Shown: positions 15,527-24,574, numbered from the stretch's first letter. The stretch is DNA of 64,000 nt from Fimbriimonadaceae bacterium (GCA_020850355.1 JADZEX010000050.1:124001-188000); one strand, 5' to 3'. The notes: generated from the sequence alone by a model not told the origin. Program-made: numbers and translations.

Positions 15527-18418
15527 TCAGGCTCCGTTCGTCACAGGCTCGTCGTCCAGCAACAGCCACACCTCGCCCTGGCTGTCGGTGCCGCCGCTGC
15601 TGGCGACCTCGGCCAGCAGCTCCAGCGGCGTGGCCGCGCCGGGCGGGACGGTCAAGCTGAAGAGGTTGCCGCTGCTGCCCGAGCCGGCCCAGCCGCGGTG
15701 GCGGTCCTCCGGGCCGGCGACGGCGCCACGCTGCAGGCGGGCTGCCTGGATCACCAGGCCGTGCGCCCCGCGAAGGTACTCGAACTCGACCCGCGCCGCT
15801 GTCCGGCCAGCCAGCAGGGCCGGCTCGATCGCCAGCCGTAGCACGGTGCCGGCCTGGCTCATCTGCGCCGGCTGCCACTCACCCAGGCGGATGGCCCGGC
15901 CGCTTTCGAGCCCCACCTCGCGGGCCGCTGGCAGGTCGCTGCGGCGGCCCGCCGCCAGGTCGGCTGCCAGGCCCTCCAGCCGCGCCGCGAAGCTCTCGTG
16001 GGCGGTCAGCAGGGCGGTCAGCCGCTCGACATCGCCGGCGTAGGCGCCGGTCGCGGTGACCGCTTGCTGGTAGAGGTCGCGCACCTCGCGCAGTTCGGGC
16101 TGCAGGGCCGTCACCGCCACGGCGACCGCGTGCAGCTCGATGGCGGCCGCGGCGGGCGCGCCCGGCAGGCGGCCGAGCGCGCGGATGTAGCCCTGGCTGC
16201 CCTCGGCAGTGACCATCAGCCGCCGCAGCGCATTGCGCTGCAACAGCAGGGCCGCCCGGGCGAAGGGCAGCAGGTCGGCGTTGCGCTGCGCCTGGCCGCT
16301 GAGTCGTTGCAGCCCCTGGAGGGCGTTGTCGAGCGCCATCAAACCGGGCTTGGCGGCCGCGACCAGCTCCGGCTGCTTCAGCCCGAAGTCGCGCCGGACG
16401 CGGTCGGGCGGGCAGACCACCAGGGCGTTCAGCCGCCGCTGATCGGTCAGCGCCGCGCCCGCAACGGCTGCGGGGGTCGGGTCCACCAGCACCTCTCGCA
16501 GCAGCCTCCCGGCCGGGTCCTGGCAGCCCAGGATCTGGTCGGCGTAGCGCCGCTCGAAGTCGGCCGTGGTCCCACGGCCGAGTGACCAAGAGCACTCGGC
16601 GGTATAGAGCATCCCGAGCAGGCTGTTGGCGGCCAGAGCGCCGCCCATCCATTCCCAAGTGGTGGTCATCGCGCCGCGGCAGCCGCGCTCGGCCGCGGCG
16701 CGCAGGAACCCGCGGATGCCGCGGTAGGTGGTGGCATGGTCGGGCCAGAGGCGGCTGTAGCTGACGATCGCCGGCGAGGCCCAGACATCGGCGTAGCCAA
16801 GCTGCTGGTAGGTCGCGATTTCCGGGTAGGCCGCCGGGCCGTGGTAGATCCACTCGGTCGGGATGCTGTCCTTGGGCATCGCCGCGGCGTACTGGATGCT
16901 CATGTTGGACAGCTCCGGCGTCGGGCCGTGATGCGACGGCCAGAAGAGCATCGTGAAGCCGTGGCGGCGGCAGAGCTGGTTGAGCTTCTGGAGGTGCTCG
17001 GTGTAGAGCCCCCCGACGCCACCCGCGGCGACCTTGGCCGCGCAGGCCGGGCACTTGCCGAAGTTCATCTCAAACTCGTCGGCGCCGACGTGGAGGTACC
17101 GGGCAGCCGGGAACTGCTCGCGCAGCTCGCCGTAGACGCGGTCCAGGAACTCCCAGGTGGCCGGGGAGCTGGTGCAGAAGACCCAGGGGTCGCCGGCTTC
17201 GCGCAGCGCGGCCAGCTCGGGTGCCTGCAGGACCGCCGAGGCGTGGCCGAGGGACTCGAACTGCGGGATCAACTGCACGTGGTACCGCCGCGCCACGTCG
17301 GCGAGCTGGCCTGCCTTGGCGGGCGTGAAGGTGCCCGGGCGACCGAGGAAGGGGTACTGCCGAAACTGGTAGTCGTTCTCCCCGTAGATCATCAGCGCGT
17401 TGAGCTTGCTGCGGGCCAGCAGCCGGATCAGGCGGGTCCACCAGGCGACGTCGACCGTCTGTCCACGCGCCACATCGTACTGCAGGCCGCGCAACGGGAA
17501 GGCCGGGCGATCGACGATGCGGCAGTGCGGCAGGCTGCCGTCGGCGCGGACCAGTTGCCCCGCGGTGCAGGCCCCGTAGAACAGCCCGGCGGCGCTGCTA
17601 GCCTCGACCACCACGCCGCTGGCGGTGACGCTGACGCGGTGCTCTTCGGAGTCGGCCGGCAGCGTGGTCACCCGCCGTAGCTGCAGGTCGCCGGCGCGCG
17701 AGGCGCTGGTCACCACCGTCAGCCGCAGCCCGCAACGCTCGGCAATCAGGTCGACCAGCTCAGCCGCCGCCTCCCGGTCCGCCGGCGGCGCCGCCGCGGC
17801 CAGGACCAGGCGGCTGCCCTTGGTCAGGTGCAGCTCACCCGCCAGCAGGCTGATCTCCCGCGGCAGCGGCAACGGGCTAACCCGACGGGTCGCCAGCTCG
17901 GCCAGCAACGCCCGCTCGGCCTGCTGCTCCGGCGTGTCGGCCAGCACCCAAGCCTGGATCGGCCGCTGGTCGTGGTCGCGGTAGAGCGTCCAGCCATCGC
18001 CGCTGACCGTGGCGCTGACGAACAGCGTCAGGTACCCCCGCGCACAGTCGGTCGGACGCACCGCCGCCGTCAGGTCAATCGGGGCGACGTTGCTCTGGTT
18101 CCAGGCGTCGCCGTTGGCGATCACCGGCCCGCGGTGGATCACCTCCCCAGCGGCCGCGTCGCGGCGCAGCACCAACTGGTAGGAGCTGCCCTTGCCCGAA
18201 AACCCGACCACGTTGCCGAGCCCGACGGCCAACGTCAGCGGCGGTTGTGGCGGTAGCGGGAAGCGCAGCTCGACAGTCTCGCCGGACGGCAGATTGCCGA
18301 GATGGCTCTCCCCCTGTGGCGTCGGCGGCAGCGGCCGGACGAGGCTGGCGCCCTCCAGCCCAGCCTGCGCCCAAACCGCCCGAACGCCGAGCAACGACAG
18401 CAGCAGCAAGCGCCGCAT
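15527..18418 (-). CDS. Secreted GH20 beta-N-acetylhexosaminidase
   Basis: The 963-residue protein has a signal peptide (MRRLLLLSLLGVRAVWAQ), a beta-sandwich at about 25-170, a GH20b-type domain (about 195-290: PLPREISLLAGELHL to YGACTAGQLV), then the GH20 TIM barrel from about 300 (FPLRGLQYDVARGQTVDVAWW). The catalytic pair is in LHVGADEFEMNFG at D447-E448, which uses the substrate acetamido group. A helical segment and a C-terminal sandwich follow (about 860-963). It should release terminal GlcNAc or GalNAc from glycans outside the cytoplasm. Its stop is two bases before the start of the HicB-Tudor gene, so the two are co-transcribed. Confidence 0.93.
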   Translation of the reverse strand: MRRLLLLSLLGVRAVWAQAGLEGASLVRPLPPTPQGESHLGNLPSGETVELRFPLPPQPPLTLAVGLGNVVGFSGKGSSYQLVLRRDAAAGEVIHRGPVIANGDAWNQSNVAPIDLTAAVRPTDCARGYLTLFVSATVSGDGWTLYRDHDQRPIQAWVLADTPEQQAERALLAELATRRVSPLPLPREISLLAGELHLTKGSRLVLAAAAPPADREAAAELVDLIAERCGLRLTVVTSASRAGDLQLRRVTTLPADSEEHRVSVTASGVVVEASSAAGLFYGACTAGQLVRADGSLPHCRIVDRPAFPLRGLQYDVARGQTVDVAWWTRLIRLLARSKLNALMIYGENDYQFRQYPFLGRPGTFTPAKAGQLADVARRYHVQLIPQFESLGHASAVLQAPELAALREAGDPWVFCTSSPATWEFLDRVYGELREQFPAARYLHVGADEFEMNFGKCPACAAKVAAGGVGGLYTEHLQKLNQLCRRHGFTMLFWPSHHGPTPELSNMSIQYAAAMPKDSIPTEWIYHGPAAYPEIATYQQLGYADVWASPAIVSYSRLWPDHATTYRGIRGFLRAAAERGCRGAMTTTWEWMGGALAANSLLGMLYTAECSWSLGRGTTADFERRYADQILGCQDPAGRLLREVLVDPTPAAVAGAALTDQRRLNALVVCPPDRVRRDFGLKQPELVAAAKPGLMALDNALQGLQRLSGQAQRNADLLPFARAALLLQRNALRRLMVTAEGSQGYIRALGRLPGAPAAAAIELHAVAVAVTALQPELREVRDLYQQAVTATGAYAGDVERLTALLTAHESFAARLEGLAADLAAGRRSDLPAAREVGLESGRAIRLGEWQPAQMSQAGTVLRLAIEPALLAGRTAARVEFEYLRGAHGLVIQAARLQRGAVAGPEDRHRGWAGSGSSGNLFSLTVPPGAATPLELLAEVASSGGTDSQGEVWLLLDDEPVTNGA

Positions 18419-18471
18419 GACGGGTCTCCGGTCGGCTGCTACGCGCTATTCAACCAGAATCCTGCGGCCGG

Positions 18472-18900
18472 TCAGGTGGTTGCGAGGGCCGTGAAGCCAG
18501 CCGTGGCGAAGTGCTGGTCAACGGTCAGGGCGTCCTGCATCCCACGGGTGCGCATCACGGCGAAGGAGGTGCAGTCGACGAACGAGAAGCGCTGGTCGCT
18601 GAACCGCCGGAACCACTCCGTGGCCGACTGCCAGAGCGCCCGGTCGATGATCACGACCTCCAAGCGGCTGGAGGCGACCATCTGCTCCACCACACTGTGC
18701 AGCGTCATCGCGGCCGCATGGGAGATATCGTAGCGGAGGCGGGTCAACGCCTCGGCCAGCACGAAGTTCGAGGTGACCAAGGGATGGCCCGCGCGACGCA
18801 TCCGATGCATCAGATCGGCCGCCCGCGCGTGGTGCGGGTCGTCCTTGACCAGCAGCGCAAGCCAGGCCCAGGTGTCCACAAAGGCCTCCGCCGGCTTCAC
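18472..18900 (-). CDS. PIN-domain toxin (VapC-like)
   Basis: The 142-residue PIN ribonuclease keeps the acidic active-site residues D9 (AFVDTWAWL), E50 (NFVLAEALT), D109 (FSFVDCTSFAVM) and D128 (TVDQHF), the pattern that binds Mg2+ in VapC toxins. It begins with GTG and overlaps the upstream antitoxin stop as GTGA at 18897-18900, a typical toxin-antitoxin arrangement. Its likely role is cleavage of tRNA or rRNA when released from the antitoxin; the target is not predictable from sequence. Confidence 0.88.
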   Translation of the reverse strand: MKPAEAFVDTWAWLALLVKDDPHHARAADLMHRMRRAGHPLVTSNFVLAEALTRLRYDISHAAAMTLHSVVEQMVASSRLEVVIIDRALWQSATEWFRRFSDQRFSFVDCTSFAVMRTRGMQDALTVDQHFATAGFTALATT

Positions 18901-19160
18901 GACTCACCGCCGTAGAGGGCCTCATCGATGCCCACCGACAGATGCTTGCCACCGCCGCTCACCAGGCCGCGGCACAGCTCGTCCAGAATCGCCTCGCCGC
19001 GCTGCCAGCGCTCTTCGTCGGTCTCGGTGGCCGCGGCCTCCGCCGCCTCGCGCGCCGCCAGCAACTCGGGCTGCTCGGCAGCGTCCAGCGCGGCGCGCAG
19101 GCGCTGGCGTGCGGCGGCGTCCAGCGCCGGCAACTGGGCGATGATCTCGTCGACGCTCAT
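18897..19160 (-). CDS. Antitoxin of the PIN toxin pair
   Basis: The 87-residue protein starts at ATG 19160 with GGAGG six bases upstream. It reads MSVDEIIAQLPALDAAARQRL, a short helical N-terminal module seen in many antitoxins of the DUF2281/addiction-module type, followed by an Ala/Glu-rich helix and an acidic tail (VGIDEALYGGES) that fits a toxin-binding peptide. No classical ribbon-helix-helix or AbrB motif is evident. It is the first gene of the pair, with the 12-bp palindrome at 19186-19197 upstream as a candidate binding site. Confidence 0.75.
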   Translation of the reverse strand: MSVDEIIAQLPALDAAARQRLRAALDAAEQPELLAAREAAEAAATETDEERWQRGEAILDELCRGLVSGGGKHLSVGIDEALYGGES

Positions 19161-19177
19161 GGCGGTCCTCCGAACCC

Positions 19178-19197
19178 ATTGTAATCCGGCCGGCCGG
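19178..19197 (-). promoter_or_regulatory. Promoter -10 and candidate operator palindrome of the PIN toxin-antitoxin pair
   Basis: On the minus strand TACAAT (19183-19178) is a near-consensus -10, 17 bases before the antitoxin ATG. The spacer immediately upstream contains a perfect 12-bp palindrome, CCGGCCGGCCGG (19186-19197), where an autoregulatory toxin-antitoxin complex would bind. There is no consensus -35. In this GC-rich genome CCGG runs are not rare, so the operator is tentative. Confidence 0.4.
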
Positions 19198-19258
19198 CAC
19201 CTGGCGAGTCGCGCAGGGGCCGCTGGATCCAGGCCGAACAGCCGTCCAGGAGCCTCTG

Positions 19259-21511
19259 ATGCGCCTCGCCCTGCTACCCGCGATCCTCTGGCTGACAACT
19301 TTGGCGGCGGCGGTCGCACCGGATCCGAGCGCGCACCTGCCGTTCACGCATCCGACCATCGCCGGGCCGTGGCCGGACCGGCTGAACCTGGACCTGCCGG
19401 CAGAGCTGCGGGCGCAGCCGTTGGCGGTGCTCGGGTACCTGGACGTCACGCAGCCGCCCTTCAGCGCCGACCCGACCGGGCAGCGGGACGCCACCGCGGC
19501 GGTGCAGGCGGCGGTCAACGCCGCGCGCGACAGCCAGTTGGCCTGCTTCTTTCCGCCCGGCGACTACCGGCTCAGCGATACGCTGCACTGCACGCAGCAG
19601 CTCTATCGGCGGAGTAACGGGCGGGTCTTCGGGGCCAACCGGCTGCCCTGCCTGCTGGTCGGCTCGCGGCGCGGGCCGCAACGAGCGCGGTTGCTGCTGG
19701 CACCACGCTCGCCGGGCTTCGGCGACCCAGGCAAACCGAAGGTCTTCGTCTACGTCTGGGCCCGCGGCTACCTCAACAGCACCACCGCCGACCGGGTCGG
19801 CGATGGCCTGGCGCCGACGGTTGAGCAGCCCAACATCTCGATGAACCAGGTGCTCGTCAACCTCGACTTCGTGATTGGTGCGGGCAACGCCGGAGCGGTG
19901 GCGGTGCGGCACCAGGCGGCCGAAGGGTCGGCGATTGAGGACTGCACCATCGACGCCACGCACGGTCTGACTGGCCTGCAGGGCGGCATCGGCTCGGGCG
20001 GCAGCAGCGTCGGCGTGACCGTGATCGGCGGCCGGGTTGGCTTGGACTTCACCGGCTACTTCAACGGCACGCAGCCGACGCCCGTGATCACGGGGTTCAC
20101 GCTGCGCGGCCAGACTGGCAGCGCCATCCGCAGCAGCAGCCGGCAGACGCTGGTGGCCGCCGGTCTGAGCATCGACGCCAGCAGTTGCAGCGGTCCGGTG
20201 ATCGAAGTGCTGCCGAACCTGGTCGCCAACCTCGGCCAGCTTAGTGTGATCGACAGCCAAATCGACTGCGGCCACCGCCCCGACGCCACCGCGATCCGGT
20301 CCAGTCGCGGGGTCTACCTGCAGAACGTCTACCTGCGCGGAGCCGCCACCGTGGTGGACGATCCGCAGCTCCAACGGCGGTTGCCGGGCAATCCCACCGG
20401 CTGGCTGCAGGTACGCCGTTACGCGGCCGGCAGCGCGCCGGTCAGCAACCAGGAGCGGGAGTACCGCTATCCGGTCTACCAGAACGGCCAGTCGGTCGAC
20501 CTGGTCCAGGAGATCAGGGCTGGCGCGGCCCCACCGCCGGACCTGGCGCAGCGCCACCTCTGGGCACCCGACTTTCCGACCTTTGAGACACCGGGCGCCG
20601 CCAACGTCCGAGCCGCGCCCTACGGCGCCGTGGGTGACGGGCAGGCCGACGACACCGCGGCGCTGCAACGGGCGGTCGATGAACACGAGCTGGTCTTCCT
20701 GCCGCGCGGCGTCTACCGGCTGACCGCGCCCTTGGAGTTGCGGCCCAGCAGCAAGCTGATCGGCGTCGGGCAGCACCTCTCGCTGCTGGTGGCAACGGCC
20801 CACGGGGCCTTCGCCGATCCGGCCCGCCCGGCGCCGCTGCTGCGGACCGCGGACACCGCCGCGGCGACCACAGTGGTGGCGTTCCTGGGCCTGATCGCGC
20901 CGCGCGACGTCCCGGCGGTGCAGGCGCTGCACTGGCGCTGCGGCGGCCAGTCGGTCTTCCGGTCGGTGGAGCTCGACGAACTGCCAACCCATGCTTTTGC
21001 GCCGCCGCCCCGCGGGCGGGCGACGCCACCGCCACCGCTCGGGCCGCCGGTGCTGTTGAGCGGTCAGGCTGGCGGCAACTGGTACAACTACCGCGGCACG
21101 CTGCTGACCATCGACGGCGCCCGCGGACCGTTGCGGTTCTACCAGTGCAGCCCGCAGCAGCACGCCAACCAGGTCCGCCGCGCCGGGCAGGTCGAGTTCT
21201 ACGGCCTCAAGTACGAGGGCAACAACCCGGTGCTGACGATCCGCGACTGCGACCAGATGGCCGTCTACGGCCATGGCGGCAACGGCAAGGGGCGGGCCGA
21301 CGCCAGCCTCTACGTGGTCGAGAACACGCGGCGCTTCTTGCTGGCCAACGGCGTCGATGGGCCGACCAAGATCGGCACCAAGTCGCTCAGCTCGTGGGAG
21401 GGCAGCACCGATCCGCTACGCTGGCACTTCCTGATCGACACCAGCGCCCACGGCGTCGGGCCGTTGCCACCGTTGGAGCGGCCGGTGCTGTACTGGCGGG
21501 AGGCGCCTTGA
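19259..21511 (+). CDS. Secreted pectate-lyase-superfamily (GH55-like) double beta-helix protein
   Basis: The 750-residue protein has a signal peptide (MRLALLPAILWLTTLAAAVA). It has two copies of the Pectate_lyase_3 entry motif: DPTGQRDATAAVQAAVNAA with CFFPPGDYRLSDTL (about 70-115), and YGAVGDGQADDTAALQRAV with VFLPRGVYRLTAPL (about 455-500). Each leads into a right-handed parallel beta-helix. Two side-by-side helices with this opening are the layout of GH55 exo-beta-1,3-glucanases and related lyases. The catalytic Glu cannot be assigned by eye, so only a secreted polysaccharide-active protein is claimed. The stop overlaps the next start (TGATG), coupling it to the DinB-like gene. Confidence 0.82.
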   Translation: MRLALLPAILWLTTLAAAVAPDPSAHLPFTHPTIAGPWPDRLNLDLPAELRAQPLAVLGYLDVTQPPFSADPTGQRDATAAVQAAVNAARDSQLACFFPPGDYRLSDTLHCTQQLYRRSNGRVFGANRLPCLLVGSRRGPQRARLLLAPRSPGFGDPGKPKVFVYVWARGYLNSTTADRVGDGLAPTVEQPNISMNQVLVNLDFVIGAGNAGAVAVRHQAAEGSAIEDCTIDATHGLTGLQGGIGSGGSSVGVTVIGGRVGLDFTGYFNGTQPTPVITGFTLRGQTGSAIRSSSRQTLVAAGLSIDASSCSGPVIEVLPNLVANLGQLSVIDSQIDCGHRPDATAIRSSRGVYLQNVYLRGAATVVDDPQLQRRLPGNPTGWLQVRRYAAGSAPVSNQEREYRYPVYQNGQSVDLVQEIRAGAAPPPDLAQRHLWAPDFPTFETPGAANVRAAPYGAVGDGQADDTAALQRAVDEHELVFLPRGVYRLTAPLELRPSSKLIGVGQHLSLLVATAHGAFADPARPAPLLRTADTAAATTVVAFLGLIAPRDVPAVQALHWRCGGQSVFRSVELDELPTHAFAPPPRGRATPPPPLGPPVLLSGQAGGNWYNYRGTLLTIDGARGPLRFYQCSPQQHANQVRRAGQVEFYGLKYEGNNPVLTIRDCDQMAVYGHGGNGKGRADASLYVVENTRRFLLANGVDGPTKIGTKSLSSWEGSTDPLRWHFLIDTSAHGVGPLPPLERPVLYWREAP

Positions 21512-22023
21512 TGGACTACTCCGGCATCCTCACCGAGCTGGCGCTGGGACCGTCGCGGTTCGCCGCGTTGCTGGCCGGCCTGGACACCATGACCGCCGCC
21601 TGGCGGCCACAGCCGGCCAGTTGGTCGGCGCTGGAAGTGGTCTGCCATCTGCGCGACGAGGAGCGTGAGGACTTCCCGGCCCGGCTGGGGCATGTCCTGG
21701 CCCGGCGGCCCGGCCCCTGGCCGCCGATTGACCCCGAGGGCTGGGCCGTCGCGCGGCACTACCAACAGGACGACCTGCCAGGCGCCCTGGCCGACTTCAC
21801 GGCCGCGCGCCAGGCCGCGCTGCGGTGGCTCGCTGGCCTCGCCGCGCCGGACTGGAGCCTGTCGTACGAGGCGCCCTGGGGGCTGCTCAGCGCCGCCGAC
21901 CTGCTGGGCAGTTGGCTGGCCCACGACAACCTGCACCTGCGGCAGTTGATCCGCTGGCAGCGGGCCCGGCTCGAGCTGCTCACCGCCGGCTGCGGGCTGC
22001 AGTACGCGGGCGCCTGGGAGTGA
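21511..22023 (+). CDS. DinB-like four-helix protein
   Basis: The 170-residue cytoplasmic protein has the DinB_2 pattern: an N-terminal helix, WSALEVVCHLRDEEREDF with the first metal-binding His, a long helix (LADFTAARQAALRWLAGL) and LLGSWLAHDNLHLRQLIRW supplying further histidines. DinB-superfamily proteins are metal-dependent four-helix bundles, some of them thiol S-transferases. GGGAGG lies seven bases before the ATG. The gene overlaps the GH55-like gene by one base (TGATG), so it is co-translated, although a functional link to glycan breakdown is not obvious. Confidence 0.8.
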   Translation: MDYSGILTELALGPSRFAALLAGLDTMTAAWRPQPASWSALEVVCHLRDEEREDFPARLGHVLARRPGPWPPIDPEGWAVARHYQQDDLPGALADFTAARQAALRWLAGLAAPDWSLSYEAPWGLLSAADLLGSWLAHDNLHLRQLIRWQRARLELLTAGCGLQYAGAWE

Positions 22024-22172
22024 CCGGCGGGGTGCCCCCAAGATAACGGCTACATCACGGCCAGTTGACGCAGCGGCCGCGTGGTGGAGCCGATGCTGAA
22101 CGGACTCGCTGCCGGATTGCGGGGCGCCGGACCGGCCCGCAGCCTGGTCGCCGAGCATTGGGGCTGGTCAGG

Positions 22173-23186
22173 ATGACGGGTGGCGACGAGCTGCTGAGTT
22201 ACTTGACGGCGGCCGGGCGACTCACCGCCCTGGCGGTGTTGCTGCTGGCGAGCGGTTGGCGGGCCCTTCTTCCGAGGTCCCGCTGGCTGGCCCTGGCGGC
22301 GGCGCTGACGCTGGCGCTGCTGGCCGAACTGACCTGGCTGGTGGTGCACGGGCGCGGCGCTGACGCTGCCTGGGAGCCGCTCGGAACCGCGCTCCGCGGC
22401 GCGGCGGGCGCGACGCTGCTGATCTTCGCCAGTGCGGCCACCGCCCCCACGACGCCCCGCCGTTGGCGGCTGCTGGGTCTGCTGGGGCCGGCTGCCTGGT
22501 GGCTGACGGCCTGCCTGCCCGGGGCGCCGCACGGGGCCTCTCGCCTGTTGTGCAGCGGCGGCGCGCTGGCGGCGGCCGCGGCGTTGGCCTGGCCGGCCGC
22601 ACGCAGCCCCGCCGGTGCGCTGGTCGGCTGGCGGCTGGCAGCCACCGGACTGCTGCTCGGCGCGGTGCAGGCCGGCGCGCTGCTGACCCTGGCCCTGGCG
22701 CTGCTGGTCGGCTTGCTGGGCCAGCGCCGGGCGGTGCTGCAGGCCGAGGGCGCGGGGCGGACCGCCGCGCCAGCCGACGGCGCCGTGCCGCCAGCGGCAC
22801 CGGCGGCGGCGCCCGCGACGGCCGCGGCGGTGTTCGAGCCCAGCGGCATGTTGGAGATGCTCGGCGGGGACGAGCAGTTGGCGGCCGAACTCGTCGGCAT
22901 CTACCTCGCCGAGCTGCCGCCGCTGCTGGCGGCCCTGCGGGCCGCCGCCGAGCAACACGACGCCGCGGCGGTGCAGCGCACGGCGCACGCGATCAAGGGT
23001 TCGGCCGCCAACCTCGGCGGCCAGCGCCTGAGCCTGCTGGCAGCCGCGGCCGAGGACCTGGCGCGGCAGGGCGAGCTGGCCGCCATGGCGGCCCAGGCGC
23101 CGCTGGTGCAGGCGGCCGGCGAGGAGCTGCACGCGGCGCTGCAGGCGTGGCAACCGCAGGCGGCGGCCACGGCGAGCGGCGGTTAG
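22173..23186 (+). CDS. Polytopic membrane protein with C-terminal Hpt phosphotransfer domain
   Basis: The 337-residue protein has about six or seven hydrophobic helices in residues 10-205 (for example LALAAALTLALLAELTWLVV), an Ala/Pro-rich linker, then an Hpt domain from about 225. The Hpt motif AHAIKGSAANLGG places the phosphorylated histidine at H272. Hpt domains relay phosphate between receiver domains. No kinase or receiver domain is present in this protein and none is adjacent; the hybrid kinase at 5901 is the only candidate partner in view. The start at 22173 is chosen from protein content, as the ribosome site is weak. It ends convergently with PL10, the two stop codons overlapping at 23183-23186. 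Confidence 0.78.
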   Translation: MTGGDELLSYLTAAGRLTALAVLLLASGWRALLPRSRWLALAAALTLALLAELTWLVVHGRGADAAWEPLGTALRGAAGATLLIFASAATAPTTPRRWRLLGLLGPAAWWLTACLPGAPHGASRLLCSGGALAAAAALAWPAARSPAGALVGWRLAATGLLLGAVQAGALLTLALALLVGLLGQRRAVLQAEGAGRTAAPADGAVPPAAPAAAPATAAAVFEPSGMLEMLGGDEQLAAELVGIYLAELPPLLAALRAAAEQHDAAAVQRTAHAIKGSAANLGGQRLSLLAAAAEDLARQGELAAMAAQAPLVQAAGEELHAALQAWQPQAAATASGG

Positions 23187-24574
23187 GGTCCCGCCTGGCG
23201 GAGCCAGTCGGCCAAGAGCTGCGCATGGGCGGCGAAGACCGCCGACGAAAGGTAAACCTGGCCAGCGCGCAGACCGGGCTGGCCGACCAGGCGCTCGCCG
23301 TGGTAGACGCTCGGCCAGGTCGCCTCGGGCGTCAACGCCGCCACCACCGCGGCGACTGCCGTGGTCGAGACGGTCGGCTCGACCGGAGCCACGCCAGTCT
23401 CGGCCTGCTGCCAGGCGGCCGCCAGCTCGTCCAGCCCCGCCGGCTGGCGCCAGCCGTAGTGAGCCGGCGCGCTGGTCTCGTCGTAGCTCAGGCGGTACTC
23501 CTGATCCACGTAGAGCGGCCGGTCGGTGTGCAGTTCGTAGAAGCGACTGAGCTGGCCGTCGGGAAGCTGCAGCCGGCGCAAGTAGGCCAGGCTGAGCGGC
23601 ACGGCGGCTCGCAGCCGTGGCTCGTCCAACTCGCGGCTGAGCCGGATCAGCGTCGCCAGCACGTCCTGCGACTCCAGCGAGGCGACCGCCGGCGGCTCGA
23701 ACCGCCGGCCCCAGGCCGGCTGCATCGCGGGGCTGTACTGCTGGCACCAGGCGGGTTGTGGTGCGGGCAGCCGGGCCAGCAGCAGGAAGTCTCCGAGCCG
23801 GCGCAACGCCGCGACGCAGCGCGGGTCACCCCGCAAGTGCCAGGCCAGCAACAGCGTCTCGGCGAGGTGTCCGGCCAGACCGTCGTTGAGCGTCGGCAGG
23901 TCCCAGTAGTTCTTCACCCGGTTGGCCGTCCGCCAGTCCCCCGGCGGATAGCTGGCCGGCCGCGGCGGGTCGCCCGCCACTGGTCCGCGGAAGACCTGCG
24001 GGAAGCCCCCCGCCGCAAACTGCGCCGCCAGCACGGCGTCCAGCGCCACGGTGACCGCCGCGTGCAGTTCCGCGTCGCGACCGGCCAGCGCGGCATCCAG
24101 GCGCAGCAGGAAACGCAGCGCGGCGGTGGTCTGGTCATCGTCGAAGCTGGAAACATCCCAGCTCCCGCCGGGCCGCCGGCGGTACCGCCCCAGCCGCGCG
24201 GCCGGCCCGAACTCGATCACCTGCGTCCAGCCACCGGAGACCAACTGCCCGTCCAGCAACGCCCCGGCGGCCTCCTGTGCCGCCGTCAGGCAGGCGGCGT
24301 CGCCCGTCGCCTGCCAGGCCGCCAGGAACGCCTCGCCGACCGTCGGGGTGCCGGGTGGCTGCACGTAGATGGTGGTCGGACCAGCCAGGCTCTCGCCCCA
24401 GCGCTGCCGGAAATCCGGCGTGTAGTAGTAGACGTAGCCGCCTTGCGTGCTGGCCGCGCCGTGCCAGCGGACGACCGCCCGCTGCAGGGCCTGCGCGACC
24501 GTCGCGCGGTCCAGGTCGGCGGCAGCCACCGGGGACAGGAGGCTGGCCAGGAAGAGCCAGGTCGCCCGCTGCAT
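23183..24574 (-). CDS. Secreted pectate lyase, PL10-like
   Basis: The product of about 463 residues has a signal peptide (MQRATWLFLASLLSPVAAA). It has the alpha-helical toroid pattern of PL10/PelA pectate lyases: GGYVYYYTPDFRQRWGE, PTVGEAFLAAWQATGD, GGWTQVIEFGP, SSFDDDQTTAALRFL, GGFPQVF and NRVKNYWDLPTLNDG. These enzymes cleave polygalacturonate by calcium-assisted beta-elimination, with Asp, Arg and Lys residues in the DDDQTT and NDG regions. ATG 24574 has GGAGG five bases upstream. The gene diverges from the DUF1080 gene at 24675; the 100-bp gap should hold both promoters, though I see no strong boxes. Confidence 0.82.
   Translation of the reverse strand: MQRATWLFLASLLSPVAAADLDRATVAQALQRAVVRWHGAASTQGGYVYYYTPDFRQRWGESLAGPTTIYVQPPGTPTVGEAFLAAWQATGDAACLTAAQEAAGALLDGQLVSGGWTQVIEFGPAARLGRYRRRPGGSWDVSSFDDDQTTAALRFLLRLDAALAGRDAELHAAVTVALDAVLAAQFAAGGFPQVFRGPVAGDPPRPASYPPGDWRTANRVKNYWDLPTLNDGLAGHLAETLLLAWHLRGDPRCVAALRRLGDFLLLARLPAPQPAWCQQYSPAMQPAWGRRFEPPAVASLESQDVLATLIRLSRELDEPRLRAAVPLSLAYLRRLQLPDGQLSRFYELHTDRPLYVDQEYRLSYDETSAPAHYGWRQPAGLDELAAAWQQAETGVAPVEPTVSTTAVAAVVAALTPEATWPSVYHGERLVGQPGLRAGQVYLSSAVFAAHAQLLADWLRQAGP

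Noticed and set aside
22065-22093. Promoter starting TTGACG before the membrane Hpt gene
   Set aside because: No acceptable -10 lies at the proper distance, so the -35-like match is probably chance.
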